Source: Thioglobus_A sp964344985
Lineage (GTDB): Bacteria > Pseudomonadota > Gammaproteobacteria > PS1 > Pseudothioglobaceae
Reading direction: 5' to 3'
Assembly (NCBI GenBank): GCA_964344985.1
Contig: CAYFPI010000012.1
Coordinates: 1 to 36,498, forward strand
Length of the DNA: 36,498 bases
Under the pieces are notes generated by a model. The model saw nothing but the letters and a program-made list of their open reading frames with translations, made no database searches and was not told the origin of the DNA. Shown piece by piece: positions 1 through 7,852 of this stretch (positions within the stretch are counted from its first letter, which is position 1; every line of letters starts with the position of its first letter). A program made the translations under genes and the position numbers.

Positions 1-2
1 AA

Positions 3-119
3 TTTTTTAACCATTTACTCTCCCCTTTAAATTGATTAAAAATTGATTCTACCTTATAGTCCATAAAAGAACATTAAAAATTGAGAATTTATGAAAATGT
101 AGAGTAAATGGTTAAAAAA
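3..119. repeat. Perfect 19-bp inverted repeat, 79-bp spacing
   Basis: Bases 3-21 (TTTTTTAACCATTTACTCT) are the exact reverse complement of 101-119. The 79 bp between them are AT-rich and have no open frame. The layout, short terminal inverted repeats around a non-coding core, would suit a miniature mobile element or a long cruciform. The repeat lies at the very edge of the window, so flanking target duplications cannot be judged. Confidence 0.75.
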
Positions 120-161
120 GGGTAAAAGCACTATTTACGGGATAAATAACGCAAAAAATTA

Positions 162-202
162 CTTAAAAATGCTGTTTTTTGATAAAAAATAGCATTTTTA
201 AG
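162..202. repeat. Long AT-rich hairpin (about 19-bp stem, 3-nt loop)
   Basis: CTTAAAAATGCT at 162-173 pairs with AGCATTTTTAAG at 191-202. The stem continues through a G/T position and six T/A pairs (175-180 with 184-189), leaving a GAT loop. On either strand this would be a near-perfect hairpin. It is not followed by the T-run expected of an intrinsic terminator. Confidence 0.8.
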
Positions 203-222
203 CGATAAATCGATTAAAAACA

Positions 223-297
223 AGCATTTTCCTGCAATAAAATGCATTTATACAGCATTAATTCGTAAAATTTCTCAATTTTTAGCAGGAAAACGCT
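223..297. repeat. 13-bp inverted repeat with one mismatch
   Basis: AGCATTTTCCTGC at 223-235 and GCAGGAAAACGCT at 285-297 are complementary at 12 of 13 positions. The 49-nt interior contains the palindrome AAATGCATTT (239-248). This is the third inverted repeat in tandem in the gene-free left edge. Confidence 0.65.
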
Positions 298-371
298 ATT
301 GAAAAAAGGAACTTATAAGTTATAAGTGGGAAGTTTTTGAAAATTGCGACAACAAAGCGTTTGGCAAAAAG

Positions 372-473
372 CGCCCTTTAGAATATTTTAGGCTGGTAAT
401 TTTTTATGAGTGCAAGGAGGTGACGCACGCAAAAGTCGAAATGTATTCATCAATACATGAGGCTTTGAGGGCG
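372..473 (-). ncRNA. Folded element in the trpB 3' region with an anti-Shine-Dalgarno-like loop (candidate RNA)
   Basis: CGCCCT (372-377) and AGGGCG (468-473) can close a domain that contains two hairpins. One has stem GTGC/GCAC (410-413, 425-428). The other has stem ATGTATT/AATACAT (441-447, 452-458) with loop CATC. Read on the minus strand, the strand of trpB, the loop of the first hairpin is GTCACCTCCTT. It includes the ten bases TCACCTCCTT that form the conserved 3' end of 16S rRNA. The minus strand also has an open frame of about 33 codons through this element, with no convincing start. This could be a small RNA, a 3'-UTR element or a dispersed repeat; the RNA call is inference. Confidence 0.3.
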
Positions 474-507
474 AAAACTGACACAATCGTTATGAAAAAG
501 TAGTGCC

Positions 508-1713
508 CTAAAACTGTATGCCTTCGATTTCAGCAATCGTATGAATATCCTTATCGCCACGGCCTGAGAGGTTGATAATAATATTTTTACCTTTGCCGAG
601 TTCTTTAGCAAGTTTGATGCCATATGCTACTGCATGAGAAGACTCTAGAGCCGGTAAGATCCCTTCAACTTTTGTCAAAGTGTGAAACGCATCTAGCGCC
701 TCTTCGTCAGTAATTGCCACGTACTGCGCTCGACCTGAATCTTTAAGATAAGCATGTTCTGGGCCCACACCTGGGTAATCCAAACCTGCAGAAATTGAAT
801 GACCTTCAATAATTTGGCCATTTTCATCTTCCATCAAATAGGTTCTATTGCCATGCAAAACCCCAACACTACCAGCACATAAAGGTGCTGCATGTGCGGT
901 TGGGCCTTTTTCCATACCGTGGCCTGCTGCCTCAACGCCATAGATGGCCACAGACTTATCGTCAATAAATGGATGAAAAAGTCCAATTGCATTTGATCCG
1001 CCACCTACGCAAGCAACCAAAGCGTCAGGCAATCCGCCTGATTGCTCATCAAATTGTGCTTTAGCTTCTTTACCAATAATTGACTGAAAATCACGCACCA
1101 TCATTGGATAAGGGTGTGGCCCTGCCACTGTACCAATAATATAAAAAGTATCATCAATGTTAGTCACCCAATCACGCATGGCTTCATTCAGTGCATCTTT
1201 AAGCGTTTTAGAGCCTGACGTAACCGGGATTACTGTTGCACCTAATAACTTCATGCGAAAAACGTTAAGCGCTTGACGGGCAACGTCAACCTCGCCCATA
1301 TAAACTACACATTCTAAGCCTAGTCGCGCTGCAACTGTTGCTGTTGCCACGCCGTGCTGACCTGCACCAGTCTCAGCAATAATACGTGTTTTTCCCATAC
1401 GCTTTGCCAGTAATGCCTGACCAATGGTGTTATTAACCTTGTGGGCGCCTGTATGATTAAGGTCTTCACGCTTTAAATAAATATTAGCGCCGCCCAGCTT
1501 TTCACTCAGATTTTCAGCGTAATAAAGCGGCGTTGTGCGACCTACATAATGCTTTAAATCGTGATTAAATTCACGAATAAAATCCTCATCATCCTTGAAT
1601 TTATCGTAAGCTTCGTTAAGTTCAGTAATGGCTGTCATGAGTGTTTCTGCAATAAAAACCCCACCATATTGCTCGAAATGACCTTTATCATCTGGTAAGT
1701 TGTAACTACTCAT
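508..1713 (-). CDS. trpB: Tryptophan synthase beta subunit
   Basis: This is the PLP-dependent beta chain that condenses indole with L-serine to make tryptophan, normally in an alpha2-beta2 complex with TrpA. The 401-residue length is typical. The cofactor lysine is in HTGAHKVNN (about residues 86-94), the ammonia-channel and catalytic region in ETGAGQHGVA, the phosphate-binding loop in CVGGGSNA, and the C-terminal part contains SGRGDKD. It is the last gene of a leftward operon: its ATG overlaps the trpF stop (ATGA, 1710-1713). trpA is not in the window and does not follow downstream, where the sequence turns non-coding. Assignment is secure. Confidence 0.97.
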   Translation of the reverse strand: MSSYNLPDDKGHFEQYGGVFIAETLMTAITELNEAYDKFKDDEDFIREFNHDLKHYVGRTTPLYYAENLSEKLGGANIYLKREDLNHTGAHKVNNTIGQALLAKRMGKTRIIAETGAGQHGVATATVAARLGLECVVYMGEVDVARQALNVFRMKLLGATVIPVTSGSKTLKDALNEAMRDWVTNIDDTFYIIGTVAGPHPYPMMVRDFQSIIGKEAKAQFDEQSGGLPDALVACVGGGSNAIGLFHPFIDDKSVAIYGVEAAGHGMEKGPTAHAAPLCAGSVGVLHGNRTYLMEDENGQIIEGHSISAGLDYPGVGPEHAYLKDSGRAQYVAITDEEALDAFHTLTKVEGILPALESSHAVAYGIKLAKELGKGKNIIINLSGRGDKDIHTIAEIEGIQF

Positions 1714-2329
1714 AAATTTGCCTGCTTAATAAACTCTTTAATTTTTTCAATATCTTTGATGCCTTTTGCACTTTCTACACCACTAGAAACATCAACCGCA
1801 TAAGGATTGACTTGGCCAATTGCCTCTGCCACAGTATTAGGATTTAGACCGCCTNNNNNNNNNNTGCCAAAATAATAGGCAAGTCAATATCTACCCTAGC
1901 CAAGGACCAGTCAAAACTCTCGCCAGTACCACCATAAGCATCTTGATTATATGCATCTAATAACAAACCACTGGCCTGATGATAATCATCAGCCTTCTGC
2001 ACTATGTTAGTTTCTTGGTTAACGCGTAATGCCTTAATAAAAGGCATGGCATATTGGGCGCACTCTATGGGTGATTCATCACCATGAAACTGCAAGGTAT
2101 CTAGTGGCACTTCACACAAAACCTCATCAATAAAACTAGACTCTGCATTTACAAACAACCCTACTCGATTAACAAATGGTGGCAGCGAATTAACAATATC
2201 TATTGCATTATCTACGCTAGTATTACGAGGCGATTTGTCATAAAAAACCAAGCCAATCGCATCAATACCAAGCATTGCTGCCTGTGAGGCATTTTGTGCA
2301 CTGGTAAATCCGCAAATCTTAATTTTCAT
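1710..2329 (-). CDS. trpF: Phosphoribosylanthranilate isomerase, interrupted by an assembly gap
   Basis: TrpF performs the Amadori rearrangement of phosphoribosylanthranilate in tryptophan synthesis. The N-terminal part (1865-2329, 155 codons) begins MKIKICGF, with the catalytic Cys in KICGFT. It includes FYDKSPR, LQFHGDE and DAYNQDAYGGTGESFDW, and ends in PIILA. The remaining 47 residues are in another frame across the 10 N (1710-1853): they start GGLNP, contain AVDVSSGVE, and end at a TGA overlapping the trpB ATG. Joining LA to GGL rebuilds the family motif LAGGL and gives 202 residues, the normal size. The frame break is therefore an artefact of the placeholder gap and the gene is probably intact. 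Its start lies one base after the stop of the upstream unknown gene. Confidence 0.93.
1855..1864. other. Assembly gap (10 N) inside trpF
   Basis: Ten unknown bases separate two contig ends. The minus strand reads TTGGCA before the gap and AGGCGGT after it. If the shared A is counted once, the sequence becomes TTG GCA GGC GGT (L A G G). The two ends therefore probably abut or overlap by one base, with nothing missing. Confidence 0.85.
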
Positions 2330-2330
2330 A

Positions 2331-3038
2331 CTAAGCGTCTTGTTTGTCTAATGTTGCTCTAATCGCATCTCTATCTATCCATGGTTTTTCACCAATTAGC
2401 TGATCAACAGCGCCGGATAGTTTTTGCAAGAATACCTCTGGCTTGTCCAATTGTAAAGTCTTTCTCCAAAGATCAAACGTAGACTGGTCTGTTACATGTG
2501 AATGCTCATCTGCCACTGAAGCGATCATTTGTGAGGCAAAAAACGTTAAATCATCATCTGGGCCTTTACGTACTGAAGTAATGTAGTGCGCAACTGCTGC
2601 TGCATAAGCTTTTGTGTCTGCACCCTTAGGTGACTCTTCAACCAAATGCTGCAGCATGGCCACAGTCAATTCTGGATCAACTGGAAAGGTGACACTCAGC
2701 CACAGCGCATGACCGAGTGCTTTTAGTGAATCTGGCCCTTCTGATAAAAACATAGCATCGCACGCTTCAACCGCATGCTCCCACATTTCATTATCTTTAG
2801 CCAAATCAAAAGCCAGCATAGCCTTTTCCCAAGCGTCCGCACCTTTATAGCGCTCCACTTGAATACGGGCAATTTCTAGCAACGTATTAATCCTCTGCTC
2901 AACTTCTGTTGAGTCATCTTGAGCCACTAATTGCTTTTCAAAAAACTCTAATTTTGACTTTAACTGCTCCTCATTGGCGTACATATCTTCACCGCCTTCA
3001 GCATCAAAAATTTGTTCTTTGTTTAAATACTTACCCAT
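2331..3038 (-). CDS. Conserved-looking helical protein of unknown function, cotranscribed with trpF
   Basis: I do not recognise this 235-residue protein. It has no signal peptide or membrane segment. It is acidic and looks almost entirely helical, with a short coiled-coil-like stretch at about 25-60 (ANEEQLKSKLEFFEKQL) followed by alanine-rich paired helices (EKAMLAFDLAKDNEMWEHAVEAC) reminiscent of TPR-like repeats. That fold is a guess. Its ribosome site GGAGG (3044-3048) shares a base with the stop codon of the upstream 60-codon gene. Its own stop lies one base before the trpF start, so translation of the four genes is probably coupled. The context does not show a role in tryptophan synthesis. 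Confidence 0.85.
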   Translation of the reverse strand: MGKYLNKEQIFDAEGGEDMYANEEQLKSKLEFFEKQLVAQDDSTEVEQRINTLLEIARIQVERYKGADAWEKAMLAFDLAKDNEMWEHAVEACDAMFLSEGPDSLKALGHALWLSVTFPVDPELTVAMLQHLVEESPKGADTKAYAAAVAHYITSVRKGPDDDLTFFASQMIASVADEHSHVTDQSTFDLWRKTLQLDKPEVFLQKLSGAVDQLIGEKPWIDRDAIRATLDKQDA

Positions 3039-3047
3039 TGATACCTC

Positions 3048-3230
3048 CTAGTAAAAAGCCGCTTCCATGCGATCTTCCCAATTCTCGGGCGTGTCTGCAT
3101 AATCAGGTTTTACATCCATCTTAAAAAAACGCTCATCTGATGAGGCAGATATTGTTTTTAGCACAACCACTAAATCTTCAAATTTATCAACTTGAGGGTT
3201 GGCAATCATAACTTCACTAAGTAATAGCAT
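3048..3230 (-). CDS. Small acidic protein of unknown function, first gene of the trpFB operon
   Basis: This is a short gene of 60 codons, or 53 if translation starts at the ATG at 3209. The internal start is preceded by a purine-rich GTGAAG, while the first ATG has no ribosome site, so MIANPQV may be the true N-terminus. The protein contains KFEDLVVVLKTI and DERFFKMDVKPDYADTPENWEDRMEAAFY, and is soluble and acidic with no known motif I can name. Evidence that it is real: its stop TAG overlaps the strong GGAGG of the next gene, and a plausible promoter lies just upstream (3255-3283). The partnership with the 235-residue protein is inferred from position only. Confidence 0.65.
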   Translation of the reverse strand: MLLLSEVMIANPQVDKFEDLVVVLKTISASSDERFFKMDVKPDYADTPENWEDRMEAAFY

Positions 3231-3254
3231 AACAATAAGAGGTTGATTAAATGT

Positions 3255-3283
3255 ATTGTATTTTACACTGACAGGGGTGAAAA
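3255..3283 (-). promoter_or_regulatory. Candidate promoter of the unknown-trpF-trpB operon
   Basis: On the minus strand TTTTCA (3283-3278) and TACAAT (3260-3255) are separated by 17 bases. The start would be near 3248, just ahead of the small first gene. This is a sigma-70-like match by eye only. Confidence 0.35.
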
Positions 3284-3302
3284 AGACCGTGTGATAACAA
3301 GG

Positions 3303-5648
3303 CTATGATTTTTTGGCTGTCTTTTTGACTGCTTTCTTTTTACGCTTTGTTGTTTTGGCCTTGATCTTTCCAGAAATAGCCTTCTTGCATTCTTCAAGTG
3401 TCAACTCACTTGGCTCTTTATCGCCAAATAGTTTTTTAATGGTAATATTTTTTTGACCTTTTCCTCGTTTTTTTCCATTCCAAATGTAAGGCCCAAAACG
3501 TCCATTAAGTACTTGAATCTCTGAGTCTTCAAAGGTTTTGATGATGCGCTCTGCATCAAATTTTTCTTTAGCAGTAATAAGCTCTAGTGCTTTTTCAAGT
3601 GTTACCTCTTCTGGTGTATCTTCTTTTAAAGAAACATACTTTTTGCCATACTGAATATAGGGGCCGAAACGACCATAATTTGCTTTAATAACACCAAACT
3701 CATCGGTCTCACCCACCATACGCGGCATGTTAAACAACTCAAGAGCCTCATTCAAGGTAATGGTTTCAATATCTAACGTGCCACGAAGTGCAGCAAATAC
3801 TGGTTTATCTTCATCATCCTTATGACCAATTTGTGCAAATGCGCCATAACGGCCAAAACGCACACTAACTGGTTTGCCAGATTTTGGATCTTTGCCCAAT
3901 TCACGCATACCATGAGTTTCTTCTCTAGAAATATCAGCCGCAGCTTCAATTTTTTCATGGAAAGGCTCGTAAAAATCTTTAACCACACCTTGCCAAGGTA
4001 TGTTCTGTGTTGCAATGGTATCAAAATCACTCTCAAGCTTAGCAGTAAACTCATAATCAATAATATTACTAAAATATTTAACTAAAAAGTCATTCAACAA
4101 ATAAGCAACATTAGTTGGGAATAGTTTATTTTTTTCTGCGCCTGTAATCTCTGTTGGCTGTGACTCAGTTACTTGATTATCTTTGATTTCAATTAACTCA
4201 TATTGGCGCTCAACACCTTCGCGAGTTTCTTTGGAAACATAATTTCTATCTTGAACGGTAGACACCATGGTGGCAAAAGTTGATGGTCTGCCAATACCCA
4301 TTTCTTCAATTTTTTTAACTAGTGAAGCTTCAGTGTAGCGCGCTTTAGCCCTAGAAAAACTTTGTTTTGCACTAAAGCTTTCTAAATCAAACCGATCGCC
4401 TTTGGAGACACCTGGTAATAATTTATCGTCAGCAGATAAATAATCATAAACACTTAAAAAACCTGGGAAAGTTAACACTTCTCCATTGGCTACAAACTGT
4501 TCGTCAGCATTAGAAACATTGATTTTAATTTGAGTCTTTTGCAGCTTTGCATCACTCATTTGTGACGCTAAAGTGCGTTTATAAATCAGCGCATAAAGCT
4601 TAGCAGATTGCTCATCAATGCCAAAAATTTCAGGCTTGGTTAAGTCGGTCGGCCTAATAGCCTCATGAGCCTCTTGTGCACCTGAATCTTTTGTCTTGTA
4701 CCTGCGAGTTTGATGATACTCATCACCAAAATTCTGTTTAATAACCTCTTGTGCCTTTTCAATCGCCACTTCAGATAAGGTGGTTGAGTCAGTTCTCATG
4801 TAGGTAATAGAGCCTTCACGATACAAGTTTTGCGCAATTGTCATGGTTTGCTTTACTGAAAAGCCTAATTTTTGTGACGCTTCTTGCTGTAATGTAGAGG
4901 TGATAAATGGCGCCTTTGGTGAACGCTTAGAAGGCTTTTTCTCAACTGACGCAACATCTAAATCAGCCGTTAATAACTGATTGGCAAATGCAAGCGCTTG
5001 ATCTTTCGTATCAAAGTCCTTTGCTAATTTAACATCAATCACTTCACCATCTTTGTTAACCAGCTCTGCTTTAACTTTGTAGGTTGAATTGGCAACATGC
5101 TGAGTGATTTCTCTTTCTCTTTCTACTACCAAGCGAACAACAGGAGACTGCACTCGGCCTGCTGAACGCGCACCTGAAATTTTGCGCCACAATACTGGCG
5201 ATATTTCAAAGCCTACTAAGCGATCAATAATACGGCGTGCCTGTTGTGCATCAACCAAGTGATAATCAACCATTCTTGGCTCAACAAGCGCATTGGTAAT
5301 TGCGCCTTTGGTAATCTCATGAAAAACAATTCTTGGAGTGTCTTTAGGCAATTTAAGCGCCTCAAGCAAATGCCAGGCAATGGCTTCACCCTCGCGATCC
5401 TCATCCGTTGCAAGGTATACTTTTTCGGCTGATTTAACAAATTTTCGTAGCTCAGCCACAACTTTTTTCTTATCGGCTGTTATCTCATAAGTGGGTTCGA
5501 AATTATTTTCAATATCAATGCCCATATTTTTCTTAGGCATGTCGCGGATATGTCCAATGCTGGACTTAACCACATAATCCTTACCTAAAAATTTTTCAAT
5601 TGTTTTGGCTTTGGCAGGGGACTCGACAATAACAAGATTTTTTGCCAT
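3303..5648 (-). CDS. topA: DNA topoisomerase I
   Basis: This type IA topoisomerase relaxes negative supercoils by passing strands through a single-strand break. The 781 residues begin with the Toprim fold (LVIVESPAKAKTIEKFL, acidic DEDREGE at about 82-88). The active-site tyrosine is Tyr283 in GSITYMRTDST, and the conserved GIGRPSTFA follows. The C-terminal third carries repeated GRFGPY/GRYGAF modules and ends in a lysine-rich tail. It has none of the four-cysteine zinc fingers of the E. coli enzyme; the one cysteine there (LEECKKA) cannot form one. The start overlaps the smg stop by one base (TAATG at 5648), so it is the last gene of dprA-smg-topA. Confidence 0.97.
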   Translation of the reverse strand: MAKNLVIVESPAKAKTIEKFLGKDYVVKSSIGHIRDMPKKNMGIDIENNFEPTYEITADKKKVVAELRKFVKSAEKVYLATDEDREGEAIAWHLLEALKLPKDTPRIVFHEITKGAITNALVEPRMVDYHLVDAQQARRIIDRLVGFEISPVLWRKISGARSAGRVQSPVVRLVVEREREITQHVANSTYKVKAELVNKDGEVIDVKLAKDFDTKDQALAFANQLLTADLDVASVEKKPSKRSPKAPFITSTLQQEASQKLGFSVKQTMTIAQNLYREGSITYMRTDSTTLSEVAIEKAQEVIKQNFGDEYHQTRRYKTKDSGAQEAHEAIRPTDLTKPEIFGIDEQSAKLYALIYKRTLASQMSDAKLQKTQIKINVSNADEQFVANGEVLTFPGFLSVYDYLSADDKLLPGVSKGDRFDLESFSAKQSFSRAKARYTEASLVKKIEEMGIGRPSTFATMVSTVQDRNYVSKETREGVERQYELIEIKDNQVTESQPTEITGAEKNKLFPTNVAYLLNDFLVKYFSNIIDYEFTAKLESDFDTIATQNIPWQGVVKDFYEPFHEKIEAAADISREETHGMRELGKDPKSGKPVSVRFGRYGAFAQIGHKDDEDKPVFAALRGTLDIETITLNEALELFNMPRMVGETDEFGVIKANYGRFGPYIQYGKKYVSLKEDTPEEVTLEKALELITAKEKFDAERIIKTFEDSEIQVLNGRFGPYIWNGKKRGKGQKNITIKKLFGDKEPSELTLEECKKAISGKIKAKTTKRKKKAVKKTAKKS

Positions 5649-6139
5649 TATTGCAGGGTGCGATTTTCGTCAAGGAAAACAATAGATTCCAGCCATTGCG
5701 CTGAAACCTCGCCATCCGTACTATTTCCAAGCACCATCATAACTACCCACTTAAGATCGTCCAATGAGATGCTAGCATCTCCTAAAGACATCACTTGTTC
5801 AATAATCATTTCTCTCTGATTGGCATTTAACTGACCCACATTTTCCATAAACAACAAAAAGCCACGCGCCTTAGCATCCAACTTAAGCTTTTCAGCCTTG
5901 GTGTAAATGCGCATGCTATTTTCATCAACAGTAGAAAACGGCTTAATTTTTCCATCTTGCAAGGTGGCGATATTTTCCAGCCAGCTCAAAGCCTTGTCAA
6001 TGCGTGAAACGTCAAACCCCGCATCCGCAAGGTGTTCTTTTAATTCAATATCATCTATTTCATGAGCAGCGTTTTGCTCTGCTTCCTCGAATAAATAATC
6101 AAACATATAAGTTAGAACGTCAAGAATATTATTTGTCAT
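5648..6139 (-). CDS. smg: Smg family protein (DUF494)
   Basis: This 163-residue protein of the Smg/DUF494 family is commonly found between dprA and topA in gammaproteobacteria. It starts MTNNILDVLTYMFDYLFEE, which is typical of the family, followed by an acidic helical region and a C-terminal segment (DDLKWVVMMVLGN, ending in FLDENRTLQ). It has no signal peptide. Its biochemical role is unknown. It begins six bases after the dprA stop and overlaps topA by one base. Family assignment rests on the N-terminus, length and neighbourhood. Confidence 0.92.
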   Translation of the reverse strand: MTNNILDVLTYMFDYLFEEAEQNAAHEIDDIELKEHLADAGFDVSRIDKALSWLENIATLQDGKIKPFSTVDENSMRIYTKAEKLKLDAKARGFLLFMENVGQLNANQREMIIEQVMSLGDASISLDDLKWVVMMVLGNSTDGEVSAQWLESIVFLDENRTLQ

Positions 6140-6145
6140 AGTGCT

Positions 6146-7225
6146 TTACTTGGTTAATACGTAGCCCGATCCTGCGGTTTTGGTAATTCTATTTTCAAGC
6201 TCCAATAATAGAAGCTCTTGAGTAACTATCTGTGGACTAAGACTGGTTTTTTCAACCAATTCGTCAACCGTCAACGGCTCATAGCTCAGACATTTTAATA
6301 GCACAGAGGCGCTTTTGTCTATCTCTTTTGTATTTTGAGTGTTTTTCAACGTCTCAAATCCTGGTTGTATCTCGCCTAATATATCATTAATACCATCGGT
6401 CAATTGAGCGCCTTGCTTAATTAAATAATGACATCCTTCTGACAATGTATTATGAATAGAGCTAGGAATTGCAAACACCTCTCGACATTGATCTGCCGCT
6501 AATTTGGCCGTTATCATGGTGCCGCTTTTAATACTCGCCTCTACCACTAAAGTGCCTAGGCTCAACCCACTAATAATACGATTGCGTCTTGGAAAATTAC
6601 TGGCAATGGGCGAGGTTCCAATTGGAAATTCAGATACCAGCGCACCTTGTTTGCTAATTTGATGCGCTAATGACTTATGTTTGGCCGGATAGATTCTATC
6701 TAATCCTGTGCCACAAACCGCAATGGTATTTGCACCAGCTTCGAGTGCACCAATATGCGCCTGAGCATCAATACCACTGGCCATTCCAGAAGTAATAGTT
6801 ACCCCCTGTTTTGCAATATCATATGCAAATTGATAAGCATTATCCCTGCCACCTGGTGTTGGGTTTCTACTGCCAACAATGGCTAACTGAGAATCGGACA
6901 AACATTCAACATTGCCTCGTACATATAAAAGTGGTGGTGGATCAGCAATGGTTTTTAATAATGACGGATAATTAGTATCAATTAAACTAACAATATAACA
7001 ATCATCACCTTTGAGCCAATCTAGATCTGCTTGAACTAATGAAGAATTGGCGTTTGAAAAATACTCTAATGTTGGCTTTTTAAAAAGCCCTGATGTTTTT
7101 CTTTGCTCGTGCGTTGCTTGAAAAACCTGCTGCGGAGACTCAAAAACTTTAAGCGCCCTATAAAAGGTTTTTACACCTAAGTGAGGCGCTTTTAACAACA
7201 TTAGCCAATAAACTAAATCCACCAA
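6146..7225 (-). CDS. dprA: DNA-processing protein DprA
   Basis: DprA binds incoming single-stranded DNA during natural transformation and loads RecA. The 359-residue protein has an N-terminal SAM-like region, then the Rossmann-type DprA core with IVGSRNPTPGG, TITSGMASGIDAQAH, AVCGTGLDRIYP, SEFPIGTSP and NFPRRNRIISGLS. A C-terminal winged-helix region begins at about 305 (EPLTVDELVEKTSLSPQ). All core motifs are present, so it looks functional. It is the first gene of the leftward dprA-smg-topA group and diverges from rpmH. No other competence gene is in the window. Confidence 0.96.
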   Translation of the reverse strand: MVDLVYWLMLLKAPHLGVKTFYRALKVFESPQQVFQATHEQRKTSGLFKKPTLEYFSNANSSLVQADLDWLKGDDCYIVSLIDTNYPSLLKTIADPPPLLYVRGNVECLSDSQLAIVGSRNPTPGGRDNAYQFAYDIAKQGVTITSGMASGIDAQAHIGALEAGANTIAVCGTGLDRIYPAKHKSLAHQISKQGALVSEFPIGTSPIASNFPRRNRIISGLSLGTLVVEASIKSGTMITAKLAADQCREVFAIPSSIHNTLSEGCHYLIKQGAQLTDGINDILGEIQPGFETLKNTQNTKEIDKSASVLLKCLSYEPLTVDELVEKTSLSPQIVTQELLLLELENRITKTAGSGYVLTK

Positions 7226-7300
7226 AACACCTTAACATTAAGCAAAAAATTATTAACATTGTAGCATTGTTTATTGCAAAACAACAATAGCACTAAGTGC

Positions 7301-7329
7301 ACGACAATACTCTTAAGTTATGGTAAAAT
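7301..7329 (+). promoter_or_regulatory. Candidate rpmH promoter
   Basis: ACGACA (7301-7306) and TAAAAT (7324-7329) are 17 bases apart, ahead of the rpmH ATG at 7358. A small inverted repeat, GCACT-A-AGTGC, lies at 7290-7300. I looked for DnaA boxes, because rpmH often neighbours oriC, and saw none. Confidence 0.35.
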
Positions 7330-7357
7330 TGCAAGATTTTATCAAACGATATTCATT

Positions 7358-7498
7358 ATGAAGCAAAAGAGAACCTTTCAACCAAGTGTTATTAAGCGTA
7401 AGCATAAGCACGGTTTCAGATCAAGAATGAGCACTAAAGCAGGTCGTGCAGTAATTAACGCACGTAGAAAAAAGGGTCGCAAGCGTCTAGCTGCATAA
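7358..7498 (+). CDS. rpmH: 50S ribosomal protein L34
   Basis: This 46-residue, very basic ribosomal protein starts MKQKRTFQPS and ends KGRKRLAA, with the family signature KRTFQPSxxKRKxxHGFRxRM. The open frame extends upstream, but the start at 7358 is fixed by homology to the canonical L34 N-terminus. It is the first gene of the conserved rpmH-rnpA-yidD-yidC cluster. dnaA, its usual upstream neighbour in many bacteria, is absent; dprA lies there instead on the other strand. Confidence 0.97.
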   Translation: MKQKRTFQPSVIKRKHKHGFRSRMSTKAGRAVINARRKKGRKRLAA

Positions 7499-7510
7499 GA
7501 ACAACCTTAA

Positions 7511-7852
7511 GTGTCTTTCAGGCTTACACCAGCGTCAAAAGTTTCAAAGCCCTCTGAATATAAAGCCATTTTTAACAATGGAAAAATGATCAGAGGAAAG
7601 TATTGGCAAATTGTTGCAAGTCAGACCGGCACGCCCAACGCTAGATTAGGCCTTGCTATTTCAAAAAAAGTACATCGACTAGCGGTTGAGCGTAATCGAT
7701 TCAAAAGAATTGCTAGAGAGACTTTCAGAACGCATAAAAATGCACTAGATCATCGGGAATTTGTCGTCATGGCAAGACACGCAAAACCAGCTAATAATGC
7801 TGAGTTGTCAAAAGATCTGATTAATTTGTTTAACAAAACAACACTGAGCTAA
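7511..7852 (+). CDS. rnpA: Ribonuclease P protein component
   Basis: RnpA is the protein subunit of RNase P, which trims the 5' leader of tRNA precursors. The 113-residue protein has the RNR signature in RNRFKRIARETFR (about residues 61-73), the N-terminal LTPASKVSKPSEYKAIF region and the GLAISKKVHRLAV strand. It begins with GTG at 7511, twelve bases after rpmH, with a weak ribosome site. Its stop overlaps the yidD ATG (TAATG at 7850-7854). Confidence 0.95.
   Translation: MSFRLTPASKVSKPSEYKAIFNNGKMIRGKYWQIVASQTGTPNARLGLAISKKVHRLAVERNRFKRIARETFRTHKNALDHREFVVMARHAKPANNAELSKDLINLFNKTTLS

Larger units (their letters stand above)
1..507. other. Gene-free AT-rich region rich in inverted repeats, downstream of trpB
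   Basis: I find no credible gene here. The stretch holds several separate inverted repeats: a perfect 19-bp pair (3-21 with 101-119), a long hairpin (162-202), a 13-bp pair with one mismatch (223-235 with 285-297), and a more GC-containing folded element (372-473). A 10-bp palindrome, AAATGCATTT, sits at 239-248. Because trpB is transcribed leftward, its 3' untranslated RNA would run into the 372-473 element. No classical stem plus T-run terminator for trpB is obvious. Confidence 0.7.

Noticed and set aside
414..423. Exact copy of the 16S rRNA 3' end on the minus strand, as an rRNA fragment
   Set aside because: Only the ten bases match; the preceding bases do not resemble the 16S end, so it is not a ribosomal gene remnant.
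441..503. Short plus-strand frame MYSSIHEALRAKTD... after a strong AAGGAGG
   Set aside because: The ribosome-site-like AAGGAGG is about 20 bases from the ATG, the frame has 20 codons, and the sequence is better explained by the hairpins.
7274..7357. Upstream extension of the rpmH frame
   Set aside because: L34 begins MKQKRTFQPS; the extra residues have no family counterpart and cover the promoter.
7226..7357. Possible oriC next to rpmH
   Set aside because: No DnaA boxes of the TTATCCACA type and no dnaA gene were found.
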